Origin: Halocaridina rubra
Lineage: Eukaryota > Arthropoda > Malacostraca > Decapoda > Atyidae
Direction of reading: 5' to 3'
DNA: 64,000 nt
NCBI GenBank assembly: GCA_037179515.1
Contig: JAXCGZ010022675.1
Location: forward strand, 1 to 64,000
Positions within the stretch are counted from its first letter, which is position 1, and each line of letters starts with the position of its first letter. The notes beneath the pieces were generated by a model that did no database searches, was not told the DNA's origin, and was given only the letters and a program-made list of their open reading frames with translations. Shown here piece by piece: positions 1 to 12,697 of the stretch. The position numbers were made by a program, and so were the translations under genes.

Positions 1-654
1 CTCAGAATAATATTACTCCCCAAGCAAACTCCATCCCACCCTCAATCTCATTCCAAAATCCCACAGTTCCGGCTTTTACCCTCCCACCCAATCACCATCA
101 ACCTTCCTACCACATTTCCATCCCCAACACTCTTCTCATATCCCCTCCCTCTCCCATTTACAAAGTCATAAAGCTCTACGCCTGTCCTCCTACCCAAAAT
201 ATTCCTGTATATTAATCCCACAATTACTCCTCTATCCTCCATTCCAAAACCCAGTTTTAACCCCAGGCCCTAGCCTCTCCCATTTCAAACTCCCCAAATT
301 CAACCTCATACCTGGCTTGTCTTTATTCAAAAAACTCAACATATCAACCTTACCATTCCCCAACCCCAGCGTCTCCCCCATGCCAGACTCCCACAATTCT
401 AGAAGCAATTTTTGTTCTTATCCAACCCAAATAAGGTGAGACTACTTATTCACCACGGACGCCAAATATTTAATAATGAACTCATTAAACCTGCTAAAAA
501 CAAGAGGAACAGCCCCACCTTTTCTTTCTTAGCACAGTATGCGTCTGGCAAAGAGAGGTTGTACGAATACATTGATGGGGAGTTGGTTTCGGGGCTTTTT
601 GGGTGAAAGACAAGTGATCTATCCACTGATGAAGACTATGATTATTTTTTGTGA
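1..654. other. unassigned region, strand-asymmetric
   Basis: No gene recognised. The first 400 bases are strikingly C-rich and G-poor on the + strand. The minus strand carries a short open stretch of about 64 codons (48-242) that I cannot match to any family. A 64-codon + frame at 412-606 is equally anonymous. The composition resembles the coding strand bias of the RTE-like LINE at 36-40 kb, so a decayed LINE piece is possible, but no RT or endonuclease motif is visible. Confidence 0.3.
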
Positions 655-823
655 TTTTGTCTCATAATTGCTTCCCATTAATAGGGGTAACACAGACAGG
701 CCGGAGCTTGGGGACTGAAGCTGGATGTTCTTCCTAATGCCTCACTGTGGGATCGATCCTGAGCTGGTAAGATACATGAATCTTGACCCATGTGTTCTTT
801 CCGTGAGCTACCCCGGCTCCAGT
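655..823 (-). mobile_element. SINE-A copy (tRNA-derived SINE)
   Basis: On the minus strand the copy begins with an A-box-like GTAGCTCACGG and a B-box-like GGATCGATCCC, the two internal RNA polymerase III promoter elements of tRNA-derived SINEs. A family-specific body follows (GGCATTAGGAAGAACATCC, then GTGTTACCCC). The same head and body order recurs at 1186, 7205, 7362, 26690 and 30925, which shows it is a dispersed family. SINEs are non-coding and depend on a LINE for copying. Confidence 0.7.
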
Positions 824-933
824 AAATTAAAAAATCAGAAACAAAAAATATCTAATTATTTCCAGTTTCCTTAAGCTTCTATATTTTACCATTTACTTTC
901 TATAATATGATTTCAGAATATTGATAAATATGA

Positions 934-1096
<163 letters not shown>

Positions 1097-1185
1097 ATTA
1101 TTCCCAATGATGTTAGTCACTATCTTCTATCCCATTATTTTTCAGTAATATAATTTTAACATTTTAAGTACCGTGGAATGAAGAG

Positions 1186-1335
1186 GACCGAAGCAGCTCA
1201 GTGGTGAAGTGGCCAACGTGGGTTCGATCCCGCTACAGGGCGTTAGGAATAACATCCTGCCTTGATGCTCCGCCTAGATCCTGACTGTGTCCAACCTCAT
1301 TCGAATGGAGACTAAGCGGGATACATAAAGCAAGT
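1186..1335 (+). mobile_element. SINE-A copy
   Basis: Same family as at 655-823, opposite strand. A-box-like AGCAGCTCAGTGG is near 1192 and B-box GTGGGTTCGATCCCG near 1219. The body GGCGTTAGGAATAACATCC follows, then a tail with ATTCGAATGGAGACTAA. The tail words reappear at 31555-31605. Confidence 0.75.
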
Positions 1336-1974
1336 GCGTTTTTATAGAACCAGAGCAATGAAGGATGGAAATCTTCACCCCCCCCATCATTCCTTTTCTT
1401 ACCACGAAGCAGCCGAAAGAATAAACGAGGATAGGTCTCATACGTAAAAATCCTCTATCTCAATAATTTAGTTGCAGTAATGACCGCCCTCCTAACTCAA
1501 GCCGGAAAAAGTATCACGTTAAAAAAATAAATAAAAAAAGAGATAACATTAGGTACAGTAATAATTTCACCCCTTATAAATACTTATTATATTTACGGAT
1601 AATTTTATGCATGAATACCTGTAAAAAAAAATTCTGGTTAATTATCCCTCAACGCCTAGGAATATTATGAAGCTGCTCTTTTCTATAGAAATAAACAGCA
1701 GAAAAAGACTACACTATGCAAATGCCATCAGGGTGGCCACATACAAAATAAAAGACATGAGAAAGCAAGATTTCATTATGCCCTGTCCACCATATATTAT
1801 CTAATATGCTTTGCAGCAACAATATAGAGTTTAGAAAATGAAGGACTACCAGCTGTCTGCTACCTTATCTCCAGCTGTCACCTCCTACGATATATGAGGA
1901 ATGCAATGGCAGCATTTTGCTTCCTACTCCAGCACCAAAGCTGTTCATTCATACAAAGACAAAATTATTTACAC

Positions 1975-1975
<1 letters not shown>
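1336..1975. other. no feature recognised
   Basis: Moderately AT-rich sequence without open frames of note and without similarity to the other repeats in the window that I could see. Confidence 0.4.
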
Positions 1976-2005
<30 letters not shown>

Positions 2006-2075
2006 CATACATACATACATACATACATACATACATACATACATACATACATACATACATACATACATGCATGCA

Positions 2076-2110
<35 letters not shown>

Positions 2111-2364
2111 ATACATGCATGCATACATACATACATACATACATACATACATACATACATACATACATACATACATACATACATACATGCATGCATGCGT
2201 GCATGCATGCATCCATGCATGCATACATACATACATGCATACATACATACATACATACATACATACATACATACATACATACATACATACATACATACAT
2301 ACATACATACATACATACATACATACATACATACATACATACATACATACATACATACATACAT
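1976..2364. repeat. compound (ACAT)n / (GCGT)n / (GCAT)n tetranucleotide repeat
   Basis: About 390 bases of ACAT units with two internal variant blocks, GCAT/GCGT at roughly 2066-2130 and again at about 2186-2245. Period four is kept throughout, so all six frames stay open for more than 100 codons. Those translations (YIHT and VCMY repeats) are artefacts. The two variant blocks suggest local expansion of a mutated unit or an internal duplication. Confidence 0.95.
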
Positions 2365-2412
2365 CTAAAAATATACAGGCTTGGGCTATTATTGCAGTTA
2401 TGAATAATATCA

Positions 2413-3900
2413 TTGATGTATGCAACTACCCAATTACGTACTTGCGTATTTAAGAAATGCGCTAAACCAATATCGGTGGCGCTATGCACAATATTTGAAA
2501 AATCGCTGGAATCTGTGGAGATTCCAAGATACTGGAAGCAAGCGAACTTGGTCCCTATCTTCGAAAAGGGAAGGACAGACTCACCTCTAAACTACAGGCT
2601 TGTTCTCTTGACCATCATAGTTTGCAAAGTTATGGCGAAACTACAAAGACATAGCATCTCTCTTCACTTGAAATCCTTCAACTTTTTGTCAGTGAGACGA
2701 CATGGATTCAGAAAAGGCAGATCAGCAGTAACACATTTATTAGAAATTTATAATGAAGTAATCCAGATCTTACAAGAGAGGACATGTGATACGTTCACAA
2801 ATGGGAGACTTATGAAGAAACTGCAAGTAATGGCAAGAAGAGGTGGAAATATCTTGGAATGGATAAATATTTACATAAAAGGTAGGGAACAGAGGGTTAG
2901 ATTAAGATAATCAGTGTTTGAAAGGAGAATTGTTAGTAGTAGGGCTCCACAGGGTTCAATTTTTGGGTCATTTGTATTCCTTGTATAAATATGCTCCACC
3001 ATCCGAAGTCTGTGACTTCATTATTGAATATGTTTGCAGATGATACACATATTGTGAAGGAAGTAAAAGATGAGAAAATGATGGTGGAGAATTTCAAAAA
3101 GCCCTAAGTTTGTCTACATGAGTGATCAGGGCGTGGCTAATGAAATTAAGTACTTCAACATGTAAGCTAATGAAAATGGTTACAAGTGCAAGAAGACCCA
3201 AGCTTGGGTACTCAATAGTAGGTACAAAATTTCAAATGACGGAGAATGAGAATTATCTAGGAGAATATATATTGGCAGATTTGTTTCCGGAAATGCATTT
3301 AAATAGCATAGTAAAGGCTATATACGCTTCCTTAGAAAATGTAAGAGTTGCCTTCAGACATAGGGACAAAGAAATGATCAGAAATATTTAGGTAACTTAT
3401 GTGAGGCCAAAGCTTGAATATGCAGCCCCCTTTTGGAATCCGAATTTGAAAAAGAATATAAATAATCTGGAAAAAGTTCAAAGACATGCTACGAAACTGA
3501 TGCCAGAAATACTCAATTTCAGTTTAGAGGGGGGGCTAAGTTTAGACTTACCATCACTCGAAGCTAGAGGAGAGGGGCGATATGGTGACGGGTTTTATAT
3601 TCCCTCATGGTTTTGACAAAGGGAATAGGGATCGATTTTATGATATGGCTGGCTCTAGAACTAGAAGTCGTAGTTCGGAGCTTCGTAAGAAAACTTCTTG
3701 GAAGGATGTAAGAAAATAGTTATTTTACTGTAAGACTAGTTGATGACTGGAATTTGCTGAGCAAGGAGGTAATTAATGCTACCTTAATTCATAGCTTTAA
3801 GGACTAATATGAAAAGTATCATTGAGTATAAAAACGAAACCGACAAGGAGACTGGGAGTAACGGCCATAAGGCTCTTTCCCGTAAGCACAATTAGGTATT
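2413..3900 (+). pseudogene. CR1-A LINE copy a, decayed reverse transcriptase
   Basis: This is a 5'-truncated copy of the CR1-A family, the most diverged of the + strand trio. RT remnants run in order: a KKCAKPISVAL block, NYRLVLLTIIVCKV, VRRHGFRKGRS, and a region that should hold the catalytic FADD box but reads MFADDTH followed by frame changes. The C-terminal connection domain (VRPKLEYAAPFWNPN) is recognisable at about 3400-3460. Stops and frameshifts break it into at least four pieces, so it cannot make a working enzyme. The 3' end reaches the family terminus (GCTCTTTCCCGTAAGCACAATTAGG) and passes straight into (CA)n at 3903. Confidence 0.85.
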
Positions 3901-3901
3901 T

Positions 3902-3902
<1 letters not shown>

Positions 3903-3972
<70 letters not shown>
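3903..3972. repeat. (CA)n between CR1-A copies a and b
   Basis: About 70 bases of CA. It begins at the 3' terminus of one CR1-A copy and ends at the 5' truncation point of the next. Confidence 0.97.
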
Positions 3973-3974
<2 letters not shown>

Positions 3975-3975
3975 T

Positions 3976-5622
3976 ACACACATAAAGCTACAGGTCCTGA
4001 TGACATATCCCCTCATGTGCTTAAAAAATGCGCAAACACAATATCAGTGGCACTAAGTATCATATTTAAGGAGTCACTGGAGTCGGGGGAGATTCCAAGA
4101 TGCTGGAAACAAGCAAATGTGATACCTATCTTCAAAAAGGGAAGGAGGGATACGGCTCTGAACTATAGACCAGTTTCCTTGACCAGCATAGTTTGCAAAG
4201 TTATGGAGAAACTACTAAGGAAACATATCTCTCTTCACTTGGAATCCTTCAACTTTTTGTCAGTGAGGCAACATGGCTTCAGAGAAGGTAGATCAACAGT
4301 AACAAACTTATTAGAATTTTATGATGAGGTAAGCCAAATCTTACAGGAAAGAGAGGGCTGGGCAGATTGCATATTCCTAGACTTCCAGAAAGCGTTTGAC
4401 ACTGTTCCACATGGGAGACTTATTAGGAAGCTGCAATCAATGGCTAGAATAGGTGGAAATGTTTTGGAATGGATAAAAACTTACTTAGAAGGAAGGGAAC
4501 AGAGGGTTAGAGTAAGACACTCAGTGTCTGAATGGAGAAGAGTTAGTAGTGGAGTTCCACAGGGTTCAGTTTTAGGGCCACTTTTGTTCCTTGTATATGT
4601 AAATGACCTACCAGAGTCTGTAATTCATTCATGAATATGTTTGCAGATGATGCAAAGATTGTGAAGAAAGTAAATAACGAGAACAATGGTAGAGAACTTC
4701 AGGAGGATCTAAATAATCTGCATGAGTGGTCAGAAAAGTGGCTAATGAAATTCAATACTTCAAAATGTAAGGTAATGAGAATGGGTACAAGTGCAAGAAG
4801 GCCCAAGCTTGACTACTCGGTGGCTGGAGTACAACTTCAAGAGACAGAAAATGAGAGAGATCTAGGAGTAAACATACTGGCAGATTTGTCTCCAGAAATA
4901 CATATAAATGGCATAGTAAGGGCAGCATATGCATTCTTATCAAATGTACGGGTAGCCTTCAGGCACATGGACAAGGAAATGTTCAGAAATATTTATGTAA
5001 CCTATGTGAGGCCAAAACTCGAATATGCAGCCCCCTTTTGGAATCCGCACTTGAAAAAGCACATAGCTAAGCTTGAAAAAGTTCAAAGACATGCCACGAA
5101 ACTGGTGCCAGAAATACGCAATCTCAGTTATGATGAGAGGCTGAGGGAATTAGACTTACCATCACTCGAAGCTAGAAGAGTGAGGGGGGATATGGTGACA
5201 GTCTTTAAATTCCTTCATGGTTATGATAGAGTGGATAGGGATCGATATTTTGATATGGCTGGCTCTAGAACTAGAGGTCATAGTTTGAAGCTTGGTAAGA
5301 AAACTTCTTTGCAGAATGTAAGGAAATACTTTTTCAGTGTAAGAGTAGTTGATAATTGGAATTGGCTAAGCGAGGAGGTAGTTAATGCTATCTCAATCCA
5401 TAGTTTTAAGGACAGGTATGATAAGTATCACTAAGTATAAAATGGAACCGATCAGGAGACGGGAAGATACGAGCTTTGGGCTCTTTCCGGTAAACACAAT
5501 TAGTTTTAAGGACAGGTATGATAAGTATCACTAAGTATAAAATGGAACCGATCAGGAGACGGGAAGATACGAGCTTTGGGCTCTTTCCCGTAAACACAAT
5601 TAGGTAATCACAATTAGGTAAT
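3976..5622 (+). pseudogene. CR1-A LINE copy b, RT interrupted by one frameshift
   Basis: Truncated at its 5' end at a CATAAAG word and otherwise nearly intact. RT motifs in order: KATGPDDISP, NYRPVSLTS, RQHGFREGRS, the catalytic-Asp block FLDFQKAFD, GVPQGSVLG and FADDA. The CR1-type C-terminal domain follows (YVRPKLEYAAPFWNP, then RKYFFSVRVVDNWNWL) and ends with a stop at 5432-5434. The frame is broken once, near 4621, where this copy has TGTAATTC and other copies (36961 region and the minus-strand copy at 12698-14336) have TGTAAATTC. One A is missing just upstream of the FADD box. No endonuclease domain is present. The non-coding 3' end contains GAACCGATCAGGAGACGGG and ends in two CACAATTAGGTAAT units, then (CA)n. 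Confidence 0.9.
5401..5602 (+). repeat. 100-bp direct tandem duplication of the CR1-A 3' end
   Basis: The 100 bases from TAGTTTTAAGGACAGG (5401) are repeated at 5501 with only about one difference (TTTCCGG versus TTTCCCG). The duplication spans the last codons, the stop and the 3' untranslated end. It arose after insertion or during reverse transcription. Confidence 0.95.
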
Positions 5623-5638
5623 CACACACACACACACA

Positions 5639-6384
5639 TTCAGAAAACTGGCTAATGAAATTCAATACTTCAAGAAGGCCCAAGCTTGACTACTCGGTGG
5701 CAGGAGTGCAACTTCAAGAGACCGAAAATGAGAGAGATCTAGGAGCAAACATACTGGCAGATTTGTCTCCAGAAATGCATATAAATGGCATAGTAAGGGC
5801 AGCATATGCATTCTTAGCAAATGCAAGGGTAGCCTTCAGGCACATGGACAAGGAAATGTTCAGAAATATTTATGTAACCTATGTGAGGCCAAAGCTTGAA
5901 TATGCAGCCCCTTTTTGGAATCCGCACTTGAAAAAGCACGTAGCTAAGCTTGACAAAAAAATCAAAGACATGCCACGAAACTGGTGCCAGAAATGCGCAA
6001 TCTCAGTTATGATGAGAGGCTGAGGGAATTAGACTTACCATCACTCGAGGCTAGAAAATTGAGGGAGGGATATGGTGACAGTCTTTAAATTCCTTCATGA
6101 TTATGGTAGAGTGGATAGGGATCGATAATTTGATATGGCTGGCTCTAGAACTAGAGGTCATAGCTTGAAGCTTCGTAAGAAAACTTCTTTGCAGGATGTA
6201 AAGTACTTTTTAGTGTAAGAGTAGTTTATAACTGGAATTTGCTAAGCGAGGAGGTAGTTAATGCTAACTCAATCCATAGTTTAAAGGACAGGTATGATAA
6301 GTATCACTAAGTAGAAAATGGAACCGATCAGGAGACGAGGAGATACGAGCTTTGGGCTCTTTCCCGTAAGCACAATTAGGTAAT
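5639..6384 (+). pseudogene. CR1-A LINE copy d, 5'-truncated
   Basis: Begins directly after a short (CA)n at 5623-5638, inside the segment that follows the FADD box. A deletion of about 30 bases removes the CKVMRMGTS stretch relative to the other copies. A frameshift at about 5955 (an A-run, DKKIKDM) and later stops destroy the C-terminal domain. The 3' terminus is complete and runs into (CA)n at 6385. Confidence 0.88.
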
Positions 6385-6721
<337 letters not shown>

Positions 6722-7204
6722 TACACAATAGATCTGCTTAATAAGTTCTTTAACAACTCAGGAACTACCCTATATAAAAAAATCAGATCCCCTCCTCCTC
6801 TCTTTTTAACAACCAGAAACTGCATCCAATTTAAGCAGGTTAAAAATGCTCCCTAAACCATCAGTTCCAGCATAAACCATAATATCATTACATTTTATAA
6901 GACAATAAACAAGGGAATAGCCAACCCGGGCCCCGCAACTCCACGCCTCAAGTCTCGCGTTATGAAGATATATTACCATCATTAATTTGCCTGCTTTACT
7001 TTACAGCCAACTTTTCTTCTTTTTTCGTTTTTAGAATGGATAGTGCTTACATGCAATGACTTTCCACTTTAGTTTTTCTTTTCTTATCATTTTTATTTTA
7101 TTTCTAACTCTTCAACTACCAAAGTCAGCAACTTTAGTTCCTTATTTTATATAAAGTCACTTTACTATTATCTGTTTTGCGTTTCCTTAATTAATATCTC
7201 CAAC
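6722..7204. other. no feature recognised
   Basis: AT-rich unique-looking sequence. No open frame, tRNA-like box or similarity to other parts of the window noticed. Confidence 0.4.
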
Positions 7205-7325
7205 TGAATAGCAGTTGACCAAATATATGTGGGAGCAAAGGATTTAGAACTGAATTTCCTTCCTAAAGTTCCGCACTGGCATTGAACCCACTTTAGTGCC
7301 TTCTTGACTCGTACGCTCTACCACT
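7205..7325 (-). mobile_element. SINE-A copy
   Basis: Minus strand shows A-box TGGTCAGTGGTAGAGCG and B-box GGGTTCAATGCC at the spacing of a tRNA head, followed by the SINE-A body (GGAACTTTAGGAAGG). The tail is degraded. Confidence 0.65.
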
Positions 7326-7361
7326 GACCAATCAAACAAAAAGTATTGCTTTATTGGTCAC

Positions 7362-7497
7362 AATATGTCCCAGTTTGAAAGAGGTGGACAGAGACATATT
7401 AGAGATGAAGAGGTAAGGCTGTAACTCGTTCCTAATTACGCACGGCAGAATCAAATCCACATTAGTTGCTTCCAGACTCGTAATACAGCTGCCCCAA
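7362..7497 (-). mobile_element. SINE-A copy, degraded
   Basis: Read on the minus strand, GGGCAGCTGTATTACGAG is a weakened A-box region and GTGGATTTGATTCTGCC a weakened B-box. The distal body still matches the 30925-31080 copy (GTCTCTGTCCACCTC). It abuts the LINE-B copy that follows. Confidence 0.55.
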
Positions 7498-7589
7498 AGT
7501 TCCCAACACATCCCCACACTGTTCTGTGTACCAGCTTTTACAGGTTTTTCATACACGACAAAAATTCTAAGAAAAATTTTAAAGTTGAT

Positions 7590-10135
7590 ATTGAGCGTAA
7601 CACAGGGATGGGCAAATAAAGCTGCATTCATCAGGCCCAGACAACAGGAATACATATGATGAAGAAAAAGTAGTAACTGAAGGATAAGGAAGAAATAACA
7701 GAGTAAAGAACAAAGGAAAAAGGACTGGCTGAAAGAATAGTCTGAGTAATGAAGACCTAGAAATATGGCAAGATTAGGCCCTGAGATGACGATAGAGCTG
7801 CTTTTTGAAGGAAGTCAGGTTACAGAAGTTAGGGAGAACAGAAGGAGGAAGAGAGTTTCAGAGTATGGAAGTGGAAGGAGAGAAGCAGTCTCAACAGAGC
7901 AGTGATGAAAGTCGTAACGATAGAAAAGTGAAAGAGATGTTACCTTCTGAGGAAGAGATAGGGAATCCAGACTGAAAGTAAAAGAAGGATCATTAAGGAG
8001 ATAGGTACTACAAGAAGCGCCCAGGGACTGAGAAGACATATATAGATTTTTAGAAAGTGAGAAGGGGAAAAGTAATGACGAAAACGAAAGATAACTCCAA
8101 ATTTCCTGAATGTAGCTTTGGAACTTTGAAGTATATGACTTCTCCAAGACAGGTTAGAGGCAATTTGCATTCATAATACGTTAATAAAGTTAAAAAGATA
8201 ACTTTCGTTGTTTTCAAAGATAATAGGGCTATCAGGAGGAGAAGAAGATAAAGAGATAGCCAGAGACTGTGTCTTCGAGGCATTAAATTTAACTTAAGTT
8301 TGGGTACCCCACTCAGGTACCCTCTCTAAATCGGAGCTAAAACTTGAAGAAAGAGTGATGCGAGACTGCTTCCATTCAGGAGGCGAGGTCATAAAAAGGA
8401 GACTAGGGAAACATGAAACGGTAAAATCTTTGGCAAAGGCATCAAGATGGGGACTGAAAAAAGCTCATTAATGAAGAGAAGGAACAGAGTAGGTGAAAGT
8501 ATTGAACCCTGTGGAACACTACTAGTGACTGGAAATGAGCTAGATGTTGCACCGTCAACAACTACTGTCAACAGCGCCTTGAGTCAAACTCTGTCAAGAG
8601 CCATTGATATATCAAAGGCAACGAACTGGATTCCCCATAGTTATTCAGAGAAGATGACCATTCATGAGTGAGACAGGAGAGAAAGTAACAAGTGGACCTT
8701 GCCTTGTGGAAACTGTATTGGTGATCAGAAATAAGAGTGACAAAAGACACTTCAAGAAATAAAAATTGAGCTAAATTTCGAATACATTATCAATAACAGA
8801 GTTTATGGCAAATAATCGGTAGTTGGAAGAGATAGAATGGTCGTTCTTCTTAGGAACTGGCAGAACTAGAGTTTCCAAGATGATGGCTAGATACTGGTAA
8901 AGAGAATGAGGCAAAAAAGACAGCAAAGCACAGGAGCCAGTTCATCTGCAAACTCCTAAAAGAACCTTGCAGGGATACCATCAGGTCCAAATTTCTTGTT
9001 CGCCTTTAGAGAGCAAAGAACCATAATGATTTTGTGTTAGAAAGAATAGGGGAGGGCATAGGGTTAGAGAGGGGTAAAGAATGAGGTGCAGGTGCACTGG
9101 AATCGCTTTCTGAAAAGTTGGCAGGAAAATTAGAGCCAATTAGACTTGCTTTGTAAATGGGAGAGATTTCAAGACTTATGAGAAGGAGAAAGCTTGTGCT
9201 ACAGAAACTTCTAGAGAGGTTTTTGGCTAGGGACAAGAAATATTCATCAGAGGATGAAGAGTTCAGGCCATTAACTTTCCCTCTAAGAAAGATAGCTTTA
9301 GATCTATAAATGGGAGCAATGCAGAAATTCCTAGCTGTAAAAGAAGCAATGCAAGCAAACCAGAACAAGAGGCTTGGAATGACCAGTATTATCGATCCCT
9401 GGCCAAAACAGACATGGAGCAGGCACGGTCAAACCAAGGATTAGGGGGAGAATAATTAGAAGAGGGGATGATTGTCTCCATTCCCGATGTTATGATTTCA
9501 TTAACTTTCTAGGTTACTTGATAAGGGTTGTGTTCTTGAAAGCAGTAGTCATCGCATGAAAAATCAAGGAGAAAGTTACGTGAATCGTCACAGTGGCTAT
9601 ACTCGTAGTGATAAAAATGGCGCTGGGTAGGAGGAATTATTGGTTGGGAGTGAAAAAGGAAGAGATCTAGCTCAAAGAGTAGTCAGAGTTACCGAGAGGG
9701 GGATGTACAGAATATACATAAAGTGTAGTATTAAAAATAAAGAATAGGTCAAGAATGTTAGTTGCATGGTTTTGGCACTTGAGAACACAAGCAGGATATT
9801 TGATAATATGCTCCAGATCATGACTGACAGAAAAAGAATGGACCTCATTTCTCCCCAACATCAGTGTGATTAGGAAGAAACCACTCACTGTGATATACAC
9901 TGAAGTCTGCAAGGTAAAGAACTCAAGCATGTGGGTGAAAAGATAGCAAGGACTCAAAGAAAGAGGTGCATAGTAAAAGGAGCAAATCTATTGGAAGGTG
10001 CAAGATTGTGGGAAGAACAATTACTACCACCAGTCATCCCCTCCTCATGACAAAAGTTGAGTCACCAAGATAGTCGGAGATTTTTAGCACCCATATATTC
10101 TGGGAACTTGGGCTGTAAGTTGTAGCCTTACATAC
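7590..10135 (-). pseudogene. LINE-B copy, endonuclease and RT remnants
   Basis: A decayed non-LTR retrotransposon on the minus strand. Its 3' end at about 7590 reads as the family terminus (CCTGT/CATCCCTGTGTTACGCTC). Going upstream on the minus strand there are: a C-terminal region (about 7815-8280); RT block SVPQGSILSPTLFLLFINEL near 8390-8570; an HQYSFHKARST block near 8700; a linker near 9006-9370; and the end of an AP-type endonuclease with NILDL and PLGNSDYSLS (9667-9957). Several frameshifts and stops separate the blocks. The order EN, linker, RT, C-terminus is that of jockey-superfamily LINEs; the exact clade is uncertain. Confidence 0.8.
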
Positions 10136-10143
10136 TAATACTA

Positions 10144-10986
<843 letters not shown>

Positions 10987-11018
<32 letters not shown>
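10987..11018. repeat. (GT)n spacer between e1 and e2
   Basis: 32 bases of GT between the 5' truncation of e1 and the 3' terminus of e2. Confidence 0.95.
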
Positions 11019-11021
<3 letters not shown>

Positions 11022-11444
11022 TACCTAATTGTGATTACCTAATTGTGTTTTCGGGAAAGAGCCCAAAGCTCGTATCTTCCCGTCTCATGATCGGTTCCAT
11101 TTTATACTTAGTGATACTTATCATACCTGTCCTTAAAACTATGGATTGAGATAGCACTAACTACCTTCTCGCTTAGCGAATTCCAATTATCAACTACTCT
11201 TACACTGAAAAAGTATTTCCTTAGTTCTAGAGCCAGCCATATCAAAATATCGATCCCTATCCACTCTATCATAACCATGAAGGAATTTAAAGACTGTCGC
11301 CATATCCCCCCTCAATCTTCTAGCTTCCAGTGATGGTAAGTCTAATTCCCTCAGCCTCTTATCATTACTGAGATTACGTATTTCTGGCGCCATTTTCATG
11401 GCATGTCTTTGAACTTTTTCAATCTTAGCTATGTGCTTTTTCTA
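11019..11444 (-). pseudogene. CR1-A LINE copy e2, 5'-truncated
   Basis: A shorter C-terminal fragment truncated at GAAAAAGCACATAGC. It has a deletion of about 45 bases that joins AAGGAAATA to the SRTKEI side of the C-terminal region, plus variant bases such as TTTTCGGGAAAG. Copy e4 shares all of these. Confidence 0.9.
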
Positions 11445-11487
11445 GTGTGTGTGTGTGTGTGTATGTGTGTGTGTGCGTGTGTGTGTG
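11445..11487. repeat. interrupted (GT)n spacer
   Basis: GT tract with GTATGTG and GTGCGTG interruptions. The same interruptions in the same order are found at 12645-12697. Confidence 0.95.
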
Positions 11488-12152
11488 ATTACCTAATTGT
11501 GATTACCTAATTGTGTTTACGGGAAAGAGACCAAAGCTCGTATCTTCCCGTCTCCTGATCGGTTCCAGTTTATGCTTAGTGATACTTATCATACCTGTCC
11601 TTAAAACTATGGATTGAGATAGCATTAACTACCTCCTCGCTTAGCCAATTCCAATTATCAACTACTCTTACACTGAAAAAGTATTTCCTTACATCCTGCA
11701 AAGAAGTTTTCTTACCAAGCTTCAAACTATGACCTCTAGTTCTAGAGCCAGCCATATCAAAATATCGATCCCTATCCACTCTATCATAACCATGAAGGAA
11801 TTTAAAGACTCTCACCATATCCCCCCCTCACTCTTCTAGCTTCGAGTGATGGTAAGTCTAATTCCCTCAGCCTCTCATCATAACTGAGATTGCGTATTTC
11901 TGGCACCAGTTTCGTGGCATGTCTTTGAACTTTTTCAAGTTTAGCTATGTGCTTTTTCAAGTGCGGATTCCAAAGGGGGGCTGCATATTCAAGTTTTGGC
12001 CTCACATAGGTTACATAAATATTTCTGAACATTTCCTTGTCCATGTGCCTGAAGGCTACCCTTACATTTGATAAGAATGCATATGCTTCCCTTACTATGC
12101 CATTTATATGTATTTCTGGAGACAAATCTGCCAGTATGTTTACTCCTAGATC

Positions 12153-12153
<1 letters not shown>
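11488..12153 (-). pseudogene. CR1-A LINE copy e3, 5'-truncated
   Basis: Counterpart of e1, truncated at the same AGATC position, but without the small internal deletion of e1. A one-base insertion in a C-run near 11820-11826 splits the frame into pieces of 107 and 80 codons. Confidence 0.9.

Positions 12154-12219
<66 letters not shown>
12154..12219. repeat. (GT)n spacer between e3 and e4
   Basis: About 65 bases of GT, twice the length of the equivalent spacer in unit 1. Confidence 0.95.
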
Positions 12220-12222
<3 letters not shown>

Positions 12223-12641
12223 TACCTAATTGTAATTACCTAATTGTGTTTTCGGGAAAGAGCCCAAAGCTCGTATCTTCCCGTCTCCTGGTCGGTTCCA
12301 TTTTATACTTAGTGGTACTTATCATACCTGCCCTTAAAACTATGGATTGAGATGGCACTAACTACCTCCTCGCTTAGCGAATTCCAATTATCAACTACTC
12401 TTACACTGAAAACTATTTCCTTAGTTCTAGAGCCAGCCATATCAAAATATCGATCCCTATCCACTCTATCATAACCATGAAGGAATTTAAAGACTGTCAC
12501 CATATCCCCCCTCAATCTTCTAGCTTCCAGTGATGGTAAGTCTAATTCCCTCAGCCTCTTATCATTACTGAGATTACGTATTTCTGGCACCATTTTCATG
12601 GCATGTCTTTGAACTTTTTCAATCTTAGCTATGTGCTTTTT

Positions 12642-12644
<3 letters not shown>
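12220..12644 (-). pseudogene. CR1-A LINE copy e4, 5'-truncated
   Basis: Counterpart of e2. It shares the 5' truncation at GAAAAAGCACATAGC, the internal deletion and the TTTTCGGGAAAG variant. A 96-codon frame (12309-12599) covers the remaining C-terminal domain. Confidence 0.9.
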
Positions 12645-12679
<35 letters not shown>

Positions 12680-12697
12680 TGTGTGCGTGTGTGTGTG
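12645..12697. repeat. interrupted (GT)n spacer
   Basis: Same GTATGTG and GTGCGTG interruptions as at 11445-11487, only longer at the outer end. Confidence 0.95.

Noticed and set aside
1894..2489. Overlapping open frames of 129-178 codons in several frames
   Set aside because: They are translations of the ACAT tetranucleotide repeat (YIHT, VCMY). Period four keeps frames open by chance.
5605..5625. Telomere-related meaning of TTAGG inside the CR1-A tail unit CACAATTAGGTAAT
   Set aside because: A single TTAGG per 14-base unit is likely by chance and the unit is not tandem TTAGG.
7332..7655. A 107-codon minus-strand frame as a gene
   Set aside because: It spans SINE-A sequence and the LINE-B 3' end and has no family motif.
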